Assembly (NCBI GenBank): GCA_031841125.1
Contig: CM063110.1
Location: 37,401,214-37,465,213, forward strand
From: Acanthococcus lagerstroemiae
Taxonomy: Eukaryota; Arthropoda; Insecta; Hemiptera; Eriococcidae
Direction: 5' to 3'
Length of the DNA: 64,000 nt
A program made the translations under genes and the position numbers. The notes under the pieces were generated by a model. The model saw only the letters and a program-made list of their open reading frames with translations, was not told the origin of the DNA and ran no database searches. Positions 1-12,012 of the stretch are shown here, one piece after another; the first letter of the stretch is position 1; each line of letters begins with the position of its first letter.

Positions 1-1259
1 GTTCTTTCAAATTCTTCAAGTAAAGGATCAACTTTTTTCTTTTACCCTAAATGAAAGATATAAGTTTCACGTTTTCTTTTCCTAAAAGAGGCAAACATTG
101 TTGTTGTTTTTTTCCTTGAGGAACGTCGGTTCGGGAAGAGAAGGCCCTTTCCTCATCCAACGCTATGGAATTTGGTGAATTGCCTCAATTGAGAAATTCG
201 AATACCTAGGAGAAATGGTTTGTTCTGTAATATTTTTACTAGAAAACGATTCTTGATCTGGATTTCGGTATGAATTCTTTTGGTGGGTTTCTTTAGTTGT
301 GTAGTGTTCTACACAGCACTGAGATGAAATCGGGACCAAATTTTTACTCGATGAAAAATGAACACCCATCGAATTATTCGACGTTTTCGGGAAGATAAAA
401 GAATCGATAAAATTAAAAAAAAAAAAAAAAAGTTGGACAGGGGACAACATTGTCTGAATAAGTTACCAAAGTTTTTCAGCTTCGTACGACCACTTGCAGA
501 TGAAATAGAGTGCACGAAGTTAAAATCAGGGGCGGTTAATAATATTTACCAGCTTGTGTAAAAAGTACCTGATCATAATTTGAATTTGTTTTCAAAATCA
601 ATCAATTTATTTACGGTCAAGGAATGTTTCCATAGCTCGACAATACCCGTATTTATCTACACTTGCTGTACGAAAAGTTCTAATTTAATTTGCAGCATCC
701 AATTCGTCGAAAGACCCGAATTTTTCTAATATAGGTAATCAGTTTTAATTGAGAGTTAACGAAACCTTCCGGTGATTCGCAACGTTTCTGCGAAGAACAC
801 TTATGTCTATCCAACAGTTTCAACTTTTCTTATTAGTATCGCAACAATATTTCATTTATGTACATTTCAGACGTACTTTCCCAAAACACAAAAAATCCAT
901 TTTGTTGTTTTCTGTTTTTGGGTCATTCTCCAGAAACGGGGAATATTTTGTTACCAGCAAATTTTGACCCCCAATTTTCTATTTTTCTTGAGGGGAAGGG
1001 AGGTTATTTTGGGGTACATAATAACATCCGTAACAAATTCCATCGATCCAATTCATCAAACAGGACAATTACCAAAATTTGAATGGAGAAAACATATAAG
1101 AGAGACGTCCATCGTCGTAGCTGTTACCATTTTGTCTCAATACTTATAATAAATTTTTTAAGTTCTTGGTCCAAGTTGTTTCTTCTTCTTCTTTTTTTTT
1201 TCTCATTAAGTTGTATCCTTAGGTATTATTCAAAAATATTGAAAGCTTTGCGTTAAGAA
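1..1259. other. AT-rich sequence, no gene seen
   Basis: The stretch has A and T homopolymers (for example near 419-432 and 1188-1200) and short open frames of low-complexity composition. None has a recognisable domain or a convincing start and splice context. I see no gene here. Confidence 0.5.
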
Positions 1260-1319
1260 ATTCAGTTTGTTGTTAGTGACTTCACATTCCATGGAAAACG
1301 ATGTAAAATTCTGTTACCA

Positions 1320-1615
1320 GGATTTTCAGTCCATTGTCGTGGTCAATAGTTGACTGATGCAAGGATATGTGTGCCGTGTATTGTACATTTTTCAGCCCAA
1401 CAAATGGCAGTATTCTTGTCTAGTTTTGATCCCTGAACATGATCCGGGTGCCAGATATAGTCATGGGCGTACATGATAGCACAGTTTTCAGAAATTCACG
1501 GGGGAAGGAAATTGTTGAAGCTATTTTGTCAGTAGTCATGGATATCAGTGCTTGCGCTGTGGACAAGATTTCCATCGTCGCGGACGCAAAAGTCGACCTC
1601 TCCTGAATTATGATG
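1320..1615 (-). repeat. dispersed repeat, partner of 30360-30610
   Basis: The reverse complement of this stretch matches 30360-30610 over roughly 200 bp, including shared phrases such as GCACTGATATCCA, TTCAGGGATCAAAACT and the word CCACGACAATGGACTG, which recurs near 31222. Read on the minus strand, both copies keep a similar frame for about 25 codons (ALIS-TTDK-AS-IS), so the family may once have been coding. Family unknown. Confidence 0.55.
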
Positions 1616-1630
1616 CTCCTGCTTTTTAAA

Positions 1631-2815
1631 ATTGTTATTTACTACATATTAAAAACTAAGTATTATGGGGGGGGGGGAAGTCTAACAAAGAAAGGAACTG
1701 CCACTGCCACCCTAATATTCTTAATTTTTGGAGAATAACCCTTTTTCGAAATATCGGATCGTGGATACCGCAACTCATCAATATCTCTTTCTTGAATAGT
1801 ATAAATACCTATAATTTCCTGTCATATTATATTATATATTACAATAATATTATGTTAAAACCTATTTCCAAAAATGTATTTTTTTTTTTTTTTTGAAATT
1901 GGATTATGCACCCACCATTTATTATCGGTATCTTAAGGGGGGGGGAGTACAAATTACACTCTGTAAACCCAGATTTTTTAAGAGCTATACACTGTACTTC
2001 TGTACCACTCGCTTTCCCCTACTCCTCTATGCCCCATTTCGACGCCACTGAATACGTCCTAGTCTTGAGAGTTTTCTTCACCTCCGTACCTATTTTCGCG
2101 AGTATGTTAGTTTGGAAACCGAAATTTGTAGGTCGTATCGGCTAAGGCTAAAACTACTAGCTTTGTTAAAAATTGTACCAAAAAAAAAAATCAAAACTGA
2201 AATTTGCTAATAGTTTTGTGTACTTCTTGAACTGTTCATAAACATGAACATATTGCGTTTTGGAAAAGCGGCTCTCATTTCAATTCGGCTAGAGTAGAGG
2301 AAGCAATAGATTACGGGTTTCCGACGATTTCTTGTTTCCCGTCGCCCTTTTCCGAACATAAAAGCCAAGACCACCAAAAGTAAGTTCGTGTATGTTGATA
2401 TGATCGAACTTTCTCATTAATGACGAAGTTACCGCACATCTTGTTCCAGATGAGGAGCAAAAATCAGATTATTACTGTATATTATGTGTGACCTGCTATA
2501 TTGTTCGTCTGGCCGCCGTTCATGTAATGGCGCATGTAAGTTCGGCCATGTGTTACTATAACCAGCGTCGGCAAAGCAGGGGTACCCTCTGTCTCACAGC
2601 ATGATTGGGGAAACGTGAAGAACAAAATAATAGAATACCTAATAGTAAGTACCTACTGAAATAAGCAAAATAATCAGAATAATGAAATCATGAGATCGAC
2701 TAAATGAACTAAACTGACTCGGCTCACCGCACTGACCACTTTTTCGAAATTACAGAAATGAAAAAATTATTAAAATAACTGAAGCGACTACAATACCCAA
2801 AATATATGAAAACAA
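1631..2815. other. intergenic sequence with G and T homopolymers
   Basis: It holds an 11-G run near 1667-1677, a 16-T run near 1878-1893 and a 9-G run near 1937-1945. A 79-codon open frame (1906-2145) has no recognisable domain. No gene seen. Confidence 0.45.
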
Positions 2816-2817
2816 TA

Positions 2818-3380
2818 GAGTAAAAGGTACAATTATGAATCAAAGTACAAATATGAACCACGCCCTACAGGAACTACTGGAGTTTTTTTGCTATTTTACA
2901 TTCATTCTTTCTGATTTCTTCACGTTTACGAGTCTTCAAAATAGATGAATTCCAAAATTTAACAAATTTTAAAAACGTTAGTTGATAACATGGCGGAAAA
3001 CATCGAAAACTGGACAGAAGAATGTTGTTTCGGTGTTTATAGTAACATGTTTCGGGATTAGTTCGCCAGAAAAGCGTTAACACCTTCTAATAATGGTAAA
3101 TGATGTTTCAAAAAATTCACATTTAAAGTTGCATTTTTTTGATTTTTTTAAAGGGGGTTTATAGCTACACCTACTTTCATGTTAGTACCCCAATTTTCAA
3201 TTTCACAAAAATTGCGGTATGATAAGTAAACTTTCAAAGTTAAAAAAAAAAAAATCCATAAAACTAGACTATGCCTCACCTTTTGACACACTGTTAATTA
3301 AAATTGGATAATTTTGAGTTGAGTTATTGAAAAAAAAAAAAAAAAGTTAAGGTGGTCCATAATAATTATACCTTTTACTC
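2818..3380. mobile_element. MITE with TA target duplication
   Basis: The ends are inverted repeats: GAGTAAAAGGTACAATTAT on the left and, reading inward from the right, GAGTAAAAGGTATAATTAT. TA flanks both sides (2816-2817 and 3381-3382), as expected for the Tc1/mariner superfamily. It is about 563 bp with no coding capacity, so it is non-autonomous. Confidence 0.65.
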
Positions 3381-3382
3381 TA

Positions 3383-5768
3383 ACTGAATGACAAAATCGT
3401 AGAAATGTAGAAAAACCTCAATCATAATGAATGGAACAACTGAACCGATAGAACTATGACAATCGGCTAGCTTGACAAAATTTACTGGAATGGTGTTGAA
3501 GTGGAAAAAAATAAAGAAATAAAATCATTGAAACGAAAGACAGAAATCAAAGAGAAATTACTGATACAGAATATCGTTGGAAAATTGAAAAGACATGAAA
3601 AAATGCCCCCCCCCCCCGCCAAACTTTCTTTGCAGGGGAAAGGAAATTTACTCACGATTGTTTGTAGTTAATTGTTATTTACAGTTCTAGGAAATTATAT
3701 TAATTTTAAATAGATACACGATAATATTATTAAATTACGAAATATTAATAGTACGTAGATAGAGTAAACACCATAAGTTGTAGTAATACGATCCGATATT
3801 TTATATAGCAATACGAATTTCCTTCATTTCTGGTGGCTACCTGTTTATGTTGTTGAATTTGAAACAGTGCTAATAAATTATTCGAAACTATGCGTCTTCT
3901 TACCCACTAACAAATTTACATACCTAATTTTTGTTGGGCAACTATATGGGCTAATAGTAGAAAACAAGCGAAATGAAAGAATCTCGTTGCCCAGAGAATC
4001 TAGACTTAATATTTCATATCCAGATGAAATGTAGGGACAGCGATGTGTGAATTATGAACTAAAGAGCTTTTTTTCGAACCGCAACAAGTCTAAAAAAATC
4101 AAGAATCAGTTAAGCATTGGAAATGGTAGTTAATTATACGTCGGCAGCTGGTAACTTCTATGGCAAACTCTAAAAAATCATTTAACTCCGGATTTGGGAT
4201 CAGAGATTGCTTCATCCTGCAAACCGCAATAAGTCCATGCATTTGTTTACAAACTATATACCTCTATACTTTATTGTGAAAAAAGGAAGGGGTCAAAATT
4301 CGATTGTATTTCCACTCAGTATCCGCTCAGTAATATCCCACCCTTCATCTTCGTCATTCTGGGCCGACAGTTAAAGTAAATCTTGAGAGGGCCAGCATAT
4401 AACTCTGTGACTGAACTGTAACTGGACTGCTCAAATGTCCTATCATGCCGACCAATGGAGGAGAAAGGATAATGAGTGAGAAAAAGAAGAAGAAGAATGT
4501 GTTTTCTGGACAAATGACGAACCGGACGTGCAGGTATGCAGAGACAAAAGACGTTTGTTAAATACTTGCATCGTGCTACGCAGAAACGGACCAAGTAAAC
4601 AGTTGTACCCTGTTATCACGATATGTAAACTAAGTGAAGGTTATAGCCGTACAGAATACGGGCCGACAAGGAAATTCTCGATTTGCGGTCATTGCATTAG
4701 AGTAGGCAAATTTTAGATTCACGCACCCTCCCCTACCCCCCGCGAAGAAGTTTCGGAATGCCCCTGCTCCCACGACTTCGCGTGATTATTTCCCAGTCTT
4801 TTCACAACATTTCTGTTCAGAATACACACGTTCTGCCACAATTGTGCGTGTATTTTGTGTCATGTGTAAAGTAGCCCCAAATCCGTTTAACTTTACCAAT
4901 CGACTTCCAGACGTCATAACCACCGACCCCCGAGTCCAAGGTCATTATTTTTGTAATGGATGTTTTCCCTCACATGGTTCACTTTCCAATGATACCACTG
5001 TTGATAGCTTTCAATAATCCATTTACCCCAGCAAAAAAACTAAAAAACTAAAAAAAACAAAAAAAACTAGATGTGTAAAATAGCCCTAATTTACGGTAGG
5101 TAGGTAATAATCTTTTGTTTATTGTTTAATTACTTAGGTACAATATTTTGCACAAATAAAACCAAATTTCTTCCTATTCCGAGTTTTTTAACCGAGAGTT
5201 CTCTTCTTTCACCTCACTCTAGCTCGAATTACAGTTTTTATCAGCATATACTTGAGAAATAACCAAAATACAGATTGGCCTATTCTCAAACTTCAACAGC
5301 AGAAATCAGAAACACTAATGGAAGTTAGCCCTTTTCCCTACATGTCAATTTTCAAAATGCGACGGGCCAAAGTGAAGATTGGCCCCAGAGGCGGCGCGAC
5401 GGGAGGAAGGGGGGTGGAGGAATTCCCCAGTCGAATTTTCATTCGGCCATTTCGGTAAAAATTGGGTTAAATTCGGCAAAATTTCGAAAATTTTATAATA
5501 TTTCTGTTCTCTTTGGAAAAATTTTACAATTTGGAAAATTGTGGTGAGATTTTCTAAACTGTGAATAATGTGTATATTCTGTTTTCGTAAATAAAGACGA
5601 AATACGAAAAATATTTTTTCGTGTTTCGCAGTTTTTTCGCACTTGAGCGATTTCTGTGCGAAACACAAAGGAAACGAAACAAAATTCATTTTTTTGTCCG
5701 TAGTGTGTAGCGTTTCGCTGATGTTTCGTCATTTCGTTCATGTGTGACGACCAAACTTGCAAAACGAT
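3383..5768. other. AT-rich intergenic sequence
   Basis: A 12-C run lies at 3606-3617. The phrase GTGTAAARTAGCCC occurs twice (near 4865 and 5072), hinting at an old repeat. Open frames at 4316-4594 and 5345-5689 are short and unrecognisable. No gene seen. Confidence 0.4.
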
Positions 5769-5955
5769 TAGGGCCCGGCGCTAGAAATTTTACCGCCCTT
5801 GGCAAAAGAAACGAGGCACCAATCACACCTTCGCGATGAGCCCATTTATTATTTTTTAATGAGCCTTAATACCACGATGATTAATGAAATGCCACCCCTA
5901 CAACTTGGGCGCCTTGGGCACGGGCCCGCTTTTCCTGTGCCTAGCGCCGAGCCTG
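5769..5955. mobile_element. hAT-type MITE (187 bp)
   Basis: Left end TAGGGCCCGGCGCTAG and right end read inward CAGGCTCGGCGCTAG form terminal inverted repeats. The flanking octamers AAAACGAT (5761-5768) and GAAACGAT (5956-5963) agree at 7 of 8 bases, which fits the 8-bp duplication of hAT elements. GC-rich, with no coding capacity. Confidence 0.65.
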
Positions 5956-5959
5956 GAAA

Positions 5960-7270
5960 CGATAAGATAATCTCGAGGAAAACCTTCGATGATTTCCTAG
6001 GAATTTCATCAGAATTTATCGTCGAGAAGATTCCTTTAATTTCCAAAGCTAATTGAGAAATTTTATCGAAAATATTAAGGAAAAATTTCCGATTATTTTC
6101 AAAGAATTTCATCTGACATCATTGAGAAAAATCTCCAATGATTTTAGGAGAATTATGTTGAAAATTTTAAGGAAAATCTCTGTAACGATACCAAAGGATT
6201 TTATTGGAAATAATCGAGAAATATCTTTGATGATTTTTGAAGCATTTCTTCAGAAAAAAGATTCGATGATTTCCAGGGATTTTCATCGGAAAATTTTGGG
6301 TTAAATTACCGATGATTTCCGAAGAATTTCACTATGGGAAAGTCTCTGATGATTTCCAAGGAACTTTATCAGAAATCATTGAGAACAATCTCTGATAATT
6401 TCCGGAGAATTTCATCGGAAATCTTCAGAAAAAATTTCCAATGTTTTCCAAAGCTTTTCTTCAAAAATCTTCCGATAATTTTTAAAGAATTTTATCAAAA
6501 GTATCCTGGAAAAATCCGATGGTTTTTGAAGAATTTTATCGACAATCATCAGGGAAAATCCCTGATGATTTCCAAAGAATCCCATCGAAAATCTTTAGGA
6601 AAAATTTCCAATGTTTTCCAGAAAATTTTATCAAATCTCTTCGAGAAAATTTTCCTATATTTTTTGAATAGGCAATATTCGGGGGAAAACTCCAGTAGTT
6701 TTCGAAGGATTTTATCGAAAATATCTTCAGGAAGAATCTCCGATCATTTCCAAAGAATAATTTCACTGGAAATCTTCAAGAAGAGTCTCCGATGATTTAT
6801 AAGGATTGAATTTCATTAGAAATTTTTGGGAAAAAATTCCGGTAATTAACGAAAAATCTCATTGGAAATGTTTAGAAAAAATTTCCAGTATTTTCCAAAC
6901 AATTTCATCAGAATTCATCAAGAAAATTTTCCGATAATTTTTGAAGAATTGTATAGAAAATATTCGGGGGAAAAACTCCGACGGTTTTTGAAGAATTTTA
7001 TCAGAAATCTTCAGGAAAAATGTTCAATGATCTTCGAAGAATTTCATCGGCGATGATTTTTAAAGAATTTCATCGGGAATGTGTGGAAAAACATTCCGAT
7101 AATTCCTGAAGAATCGAGACTATTTCCCGTTCATGCGATGGAATCAGAGATTTTTTCCAAATATCTTTCATAACATTTTCCGGAAATCGTTGGAAATTTT
7201 TTTTAAAAGATTTCCAATGAAATCCTCCGAAAATTAGCGGAGATTATTTTCGAAGATTTTGTGTAGCAAT
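5960..7270. repeat. truncated foldback-type array of ~46-bp units
   Basis: Degenerate tandem units of about 46 bp run in one direction to about 7115 (typical phrases GATGATTTCC, GAATTTCATC, GAAATCTTC, GGGAAAAAT). A spacer near 7120-7150 (GAGACTATTTCC, GCGATGGAATC) is followed by about 120 bp of units in the opposite orientation. The same spacer sits in the middle of the element at 33039-34868, so this is a diverged copy with most of one arm missing. Open frames here (6053-6795) are by-products of the repeat. Confidence 0.7.
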
Positions 7271-8150
7271 GGCTCGACATAAAAATACGACGAGTAACTT
7301 AAACTTGGAAGTACCTAGTCTGAAAATATTTTGCCCCTTAAAATTAATTGTTTTTATTATTAGTATTATTTCTGTAACCATTTAGGTACTTTACAAGTTT
7401 TTGTTGTAATACTTTTCTATACTGACAATATTACTTTTTATTCAAATATATAAAATTTGTACTTACATCACAGTTACGTCAACATTCAATGCGAAAAAAA
7501 TTATTCGGCAATTTAGAATTTTTATTCGGCACTTTTGTACCCCCCCCCCCCCCCCACACACACACACACACAGAGAAAAATTCATTCGAACCGCCTCTGA
7601 TTGGCCCTTATGTTCTCACTAGTAATTACAGATTTTCTAAGTACAGAAAGGCAAATCTGTTGGTTTTCTCCCTTTTTCTTGTATTTTGGACGCAGGAAAT
7701 GATTTTTTTTATTTTTTTTTAAACTCGGGTGATTCTCAGAGACTGTATGAAACTTCGGCTGCGATGCATATAAATGTATAGCTTATTCGACAATTGAAGT
7801 TCAGGAGCCATTTTCTGAAACGTAAATTAGCCCTTTTGGCGTAACACACTCGATATGCATGATGGGTCTCCAGACAGCGATCAAAAATGAAGTTCGAAGG
7901 AAATCCAGGAAACGACGCCCTATATGTGTGTACTGTGTATTGTGCGAATATCGATGCACTACGGTAAGAAGTCAAGTTCTGAGATCAGTGCCCGAACTGA
8001 AAATGTTGAAAGTTTTGGCTGAAATTTTGAAAGCGTTATTTGGGCACCCATATAGACAACTTTTGCTAGGGTAGTTCGTCTCAAGACCCAGTTGTTTTCC
8101 ACTTTACCCCGGTGATTACTGATCGGTGATTGAACTTCATCGATATGAGA
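7271..8150. other. non-coding sequence with C16 and CA microsatellite
   Basis: A 16-C run (7540-7555) passes directly into an (AC)n tract to about 7572. The rest is AT-rich upstream sequence of the ABCG gene. No gene seen. Confidence 0.5.
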
Positions 8151-8154
8151 AATG

Positions 8155-8777
8155 CATGTCGATACTTTCCTTTTTACTCGTCGGCGTTAAGCGTCTCGTG
8201 TGATTTCGTTTATTCGCATATGTTTGATAAGATCCAGCTGGGTGGGAGGCGTCGCATCGCCGTTTTCCTTAGCAGCCGGCATTGTTTATGACGACCAGCA
8301 ACGGGCAGCCAACAAGCTCATAGACGTAATCATACCGGCGTATTCGTGTTCTAGTTCCACAATTACAAGCAACCGTACACGATATATTCGAATATCTGAA
8401 CTATCCACACGAATTCGTTCATCCGATTTCGCGTAACCAAAAATCTAAAGCAACTTGCTCACGCTTACGCCATTTCCGGGTCATAAAACACTTTTTTTTT
8501 GTTTTTCTCGTAGTTGGTGTACATTCACCTGTTACCACAACAGAGGTGAAAAACGAAGCGAGAAAATTCGCGCTTACGAAGAAATTTTTCATTTTCGCGT
8601 TTGCTATGAAATTTCGCTGTTACGACTTGTCGACGTCGTGAACATCGCGTTCCTCTGCCGCCGTTACTAATGCAAACTAATCGATTGATTTGCGCGATTT
8701 TTTAGTCCGTATTGTCGATCAGGTGATATTCGATTGATTTTCCGCGCGTATGTGTGTGGATTTGGCCGCCGGTCACG
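8155..8777 (+). promoter_or_regulatory. CpG-rich presumptive promoter / 5'-UTR of the ABCG gene
   Basis: CpG dinucleotides are dense from about 8160 to 8777, roughly 50-55 by eye, in otherwise AT-rich DNA. The stretch abuts the first coding exon, so it is probably promoter plus 5' untranslated sequence. I cannot place the transcription start. The frame of the main ATG is closed by TGA at 8724-8726 with no earlier in-frame ATG. An out-of-frame ATG at 8750 opens a 14-codon upstream ORF that ends at 8794, overlapping the main start. Confidence 0.4.
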
Positions 8778-8835
8778 ATGGACGTCGAATTTGAGGAACT
8801 TACGTACAAAGTGAGAGAGAACCTGTGGAGCTCTG
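8778..8835 (+). CDS. ABCG half-transporter, coding exon 1 (partial gene)
   Basis: The exon encodes MDVEFEELTYKVRENLWSS plus one base of the next codon. It is the short cytosolic N-terminus that precedes the nucleotide-binding domain of ABCG half-transporters, which export lipids, sterols or pigment precursors after dimerising. The ATG has A at -3 and G at +4 and is the first in-frame ATG after the stop at 8724. The exon ends in a strong donor, G|GTAAG, at 8835/8836. Joining its final G to the first two bases of 41790-41907 makes an Asp codon and continues into a typical ABCG sequence. The phrase FEELTYKV resembles the family's 'F-L-Y-V' entry into the ATPase domain. The subfamily follows from the combined exons. 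I cannot name the orthologue. Confidence 0.75.
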
Positions 8836-10143
8836 GTAAGAATCATTCAGTTTGGCTTTTCCCGAACTCGCGAAACTTCAAAAAAGTGTGAAAAAGTGGG
8901 AAGTATGAAAATAGCACGAAATAACAAGTATGATTGAACGAAATGTGAAGCCGCGAAAAAAAAGTTTAGATGACGAGTTTTGAAATTGATATCACGAAAT
9001 GACTTGCATACGGTACATATATGTTGTTCAAACACACAAAAATTATATGTCATCCCGGATAACATACGTACTCGAGGAGATAGGAGATACTGTGCAAGAG
9101 TAAACATGAGCTTAAGAAGGATCCAATTTTCTATAAAAACGGTCCTTAAGAATTTTTTCTTAAGTACTCTAAAAACGCCGTAAAGGTCGAAGGGAGGAAG
9201 GGCGAGAATTACCCTTTATTACAGTACATTAGGAATTTTTAGACTTATTATTTATGCGAATAACCACCCCATCGAGGTATCATCGAGGGGTTTCGAACTC
9301 GCTGAATTCGTTTTTTGATATCGGTTTAGCTCTAAATTTGAGGGGGACAACAATGCAGTGAAATATGGTACAGAATCGATTCATAGATTTTCATTGCTCC
9401 AAAATTTGATTTCGACATTAATTTGTGCGAAATTGTAAATTGGTGGCAACTACGAGTATGATGGAGGCCGAGAGTTCAAACTTTTTATTTCGGGCGCAGT
9501 AACATCGTGTCTTTTTTTTCCATTGTGTGTAGAAGGTACATATTACAATTCCGGGCGATTTTATTTTATCGTGTAAGTGAAATATTGCGTTCTGAGGTTT
9601 AATTTTTTCTTCAAACGCTTTTTTCCCTGCTGCGTACTTGTTATTGCGCTTGTCATTTATATATTTCGTGCAAACAGCAAATTTTTTTCGCGAATTCGGC
9701 ATTATTATTGCGGGCCGATAAATGCGTCCCGAAAAAATTATAGAAAATGACGTCAGAAGGTTTTATTTATTTATTTATTTATTTATTATGCAGCCTTAGA
9801 TTGAACCCGCGGGTCTAAAGGACCCCCCCCCCCCCACCAACCTGACACTAAGCACAGCCCAAAACTGCCGTTTTTTCGTGCATCCCTTTCTTTCGCTACT
9901 CTCTGCCACAATTTTCCTGCATATTGACAAAATTTGTTATCCTATTTATTTTCTGGATTTCCTTACTTTCGTTTCTATTCGTATACCTGCCATTCTAGAA
10001 TATTTTTGTCCATCTATCCTTTCTCAATCTTACGATATGGCTACAACAGTTCAGAGCCTTTAATAACATAGGTCTGGAGTTAGTTCTTAGATAGAGTTGC
10101 CGGTTGGAAATCTCATCTTTTAGAGTTATTTTCATTATTGAAT
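8836..10143 (+). other. start of ABCG intron 1, no gene
   Basis: Intron 1 runs from 8836 (GTAAG) to 41789 (CAG), about 33 kb. This first part is AT-rich and carries a (TTTA)n microsatellite at about 9759-9787 and a 13-C run near 9823-9835. Open frames at 9418-9702 and 8847-9107 are unrecognisable. Confidence 0.5.
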
Positions 10144-12012
10144 TAAAAAATCTCCTTATAATCACATTTTGGATTGTATCTCGACAGCGGAGTCAGCGCC
10201 AGATTTGGTCAACAAATTTGAACTCAGCGAGCAAAATTGAGTAGAAATAGACGGTTATCTCAGTTTTTTGAATTTCGAAAATTTTGATAATTTTGAAAAT
10301 TTCACCACATCAAGGATTTTTTTGACGAAAAAATTTTCGAAGCGCTTCCACGCCGGGACCTGGTGGAAATTATTCAGCATATCGAGACGAATTCAAATCC
10401 GTCCAAATTGATCCACACTCAATTTATAACCTAGTATAGCATCCCTTCACCATTATAACCACATTTTGGATTGTATCTCGGCAACGGAGGGTCAGTGCCA
10501 GATTTGGATAACGTGTTTTTTTGGAATTTTGAAAATTTTTCCACACATTATGACTTTGTGGGTCCGGGGAGACGAGATCATGAATGTCGTGACTTCGTGG
10601 GTCCGGGGACACGAGATCACGAGAGTCGTGACGTCTTGGGTCCAGGGCCACGAGATCATGAGGGTCATGACTTCGTGAGTCCCGAGCCACCACGAGATTA
10701 CGAGGGTCGTGACTTCGTAGGTCCGAGGACACGAGATCACGAGGGTTGTGACTTCGTGGGTCCGGTACACGAGATCACGACGTCACAAAATTGAGCTAGA
10801 GTCAATTTTTGACATAAATTGACCACATTTTCAAGTGTATCTCGGAATCAGAGCCATCGCCGTCAAACTTGAGTACCAAATTCGAACTCAACGAGAGAAA
10901 TTGAGTTGAAAACCGTCTTTAATTCAAAATATTTTTTTTTTGGAATTTTGAAAATCTCTCCCTTCTATACATCATGTCTTTTTTGAGGCGAAGAAATTTT
11001 CGGAGGGCTGCGGCGTCGGCGCTGGCACCAACTACTTAATTTTTCGAGACGAATTCAAATCCGTCGTCAAAATTGAGTTAGAGTCATTTTTTGGCCTAAA
11101 TTGACTTAATTTTCGAGTTCATCTCGGAATCGGAGCGTCGCCGTCAAATTTGAGTACCAAATTCGAACTCAGTGTGAAAAGTTGAGTTGAAAACAGTCTT
11201 TAGTTTCAAATTTCTGTTTTTTTCGAATTTTGAAAATTTCTTTATAATATGTACTATATACATCATGTCTTCTTTGGGACAAAAAATTTTCGAAGAGCTT
11301 ACTCAATTTTTCGAGACGAATTCAGATCCGTCGTCAATATTGAGCAGAGTTATTTTTTGACCGAAATTGACCGCATTTTCGAGTGTATTTCGGAAACGGA
11401 GCGTCGCGCCATATTTGAATACCAAATTCGAACTCAGCGTGAAAAATTGAGTTGAAAACAGTCTTTAGTTCAAAATTTTGGTATCTTGAAATTTTGAAAA
11501 TTTCACCATACTATATACAATCATGTCTTTTTTGGGGCAAAAAAATTTTCCGCGCGCTTCGGGGTCAGCGCTGGTGCCAATGACTCAATTTTTCGAGACG
11601 AATTCATATCCGTCGTTAAATTTGAGATAGAATTATTTTTACCCAAATTGACCACATTTTTAAGTGCACCTCGGGAACGGAGCGTCGCCGCCAAATTTGA
11701 ACTACGAATTTGGACTCAGCGTAAAGAATTGTGTTAAAAACAATCTTTAATTCCAAAATTTTGATTTTTTCAAATCTTGAAATTTTTTCCATACTACATC
11801 ATGTTTTTTTTTGGGGCAAAAAAATTTTCGGAGCGCTTTGGGGTCGGCGCTGGTACTAATTACTCAATTTTTCGAGACAAATTCACATTCGTCGTCAAAT
11901 TTGACTAGAGTCATTTTTTGACCCAAATTTACCACATTTTCGAGTGTATCTCGGAAACAGAGCGTCGCCGCCAAATTTGAACTACGAATTCGGACAGCGT
12001 GAAGAATTGAGC
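10144..12012. repeat. tandem satellite, ~280-bp unit, about 6-7 copies
   Basis: The block TCTCGG-AACGGAGCGTCGCCG, then AAATTTGA, ACCAAATTCGAACTCA, AAATTGAGTTGAAAAC, CATCATGTCTTTTTTG and TTTTTCGAGACGAATTCA returns at about 10182, 10476, 10840, 11122, 11388, 11670 and 11949. Spacing after the second copy is about 265-285 bp. The interval between copies 2 and 3 is longer because it contains the 39-bp minisatellite at 10551-10782. No coding content. Confidence 0.8.
10551..10782. repeat. 39-bp minisatellite, six units, inside the 280-bp satellite
   Basis: Six GC-richer units each hold TGACTTCGTGGGTCCGGGG followed by ACACGAGATCACGAGGGTCG, with length near 39 bp. Because 39 is divisible by 3, several frames stay open on both strands (for example 10424-10732 minus and 10471-10794 plus). 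These are repeat-driven and I do not call them genes. Confidence 0.85.

Noticed and set aside
163..450. 95-codon minus-strand frame at the window start
   Set aside because: Low-complexity Phe/Ser/Asn-rich translation crossing a poly-A tract, with no recognised domain.
6053..6795. Open frames rich in Phe, Ile, Lys and Ser (also 33311-34774)
   Set aside because: Translations of the ~46-bp foldback units, not genes.
10424..10794. Overlapping open frames of about 100 codons on both strands
   Set aside because: They exist only because the 39-bp minisatellite unit is a multiple of three and lacks stops.
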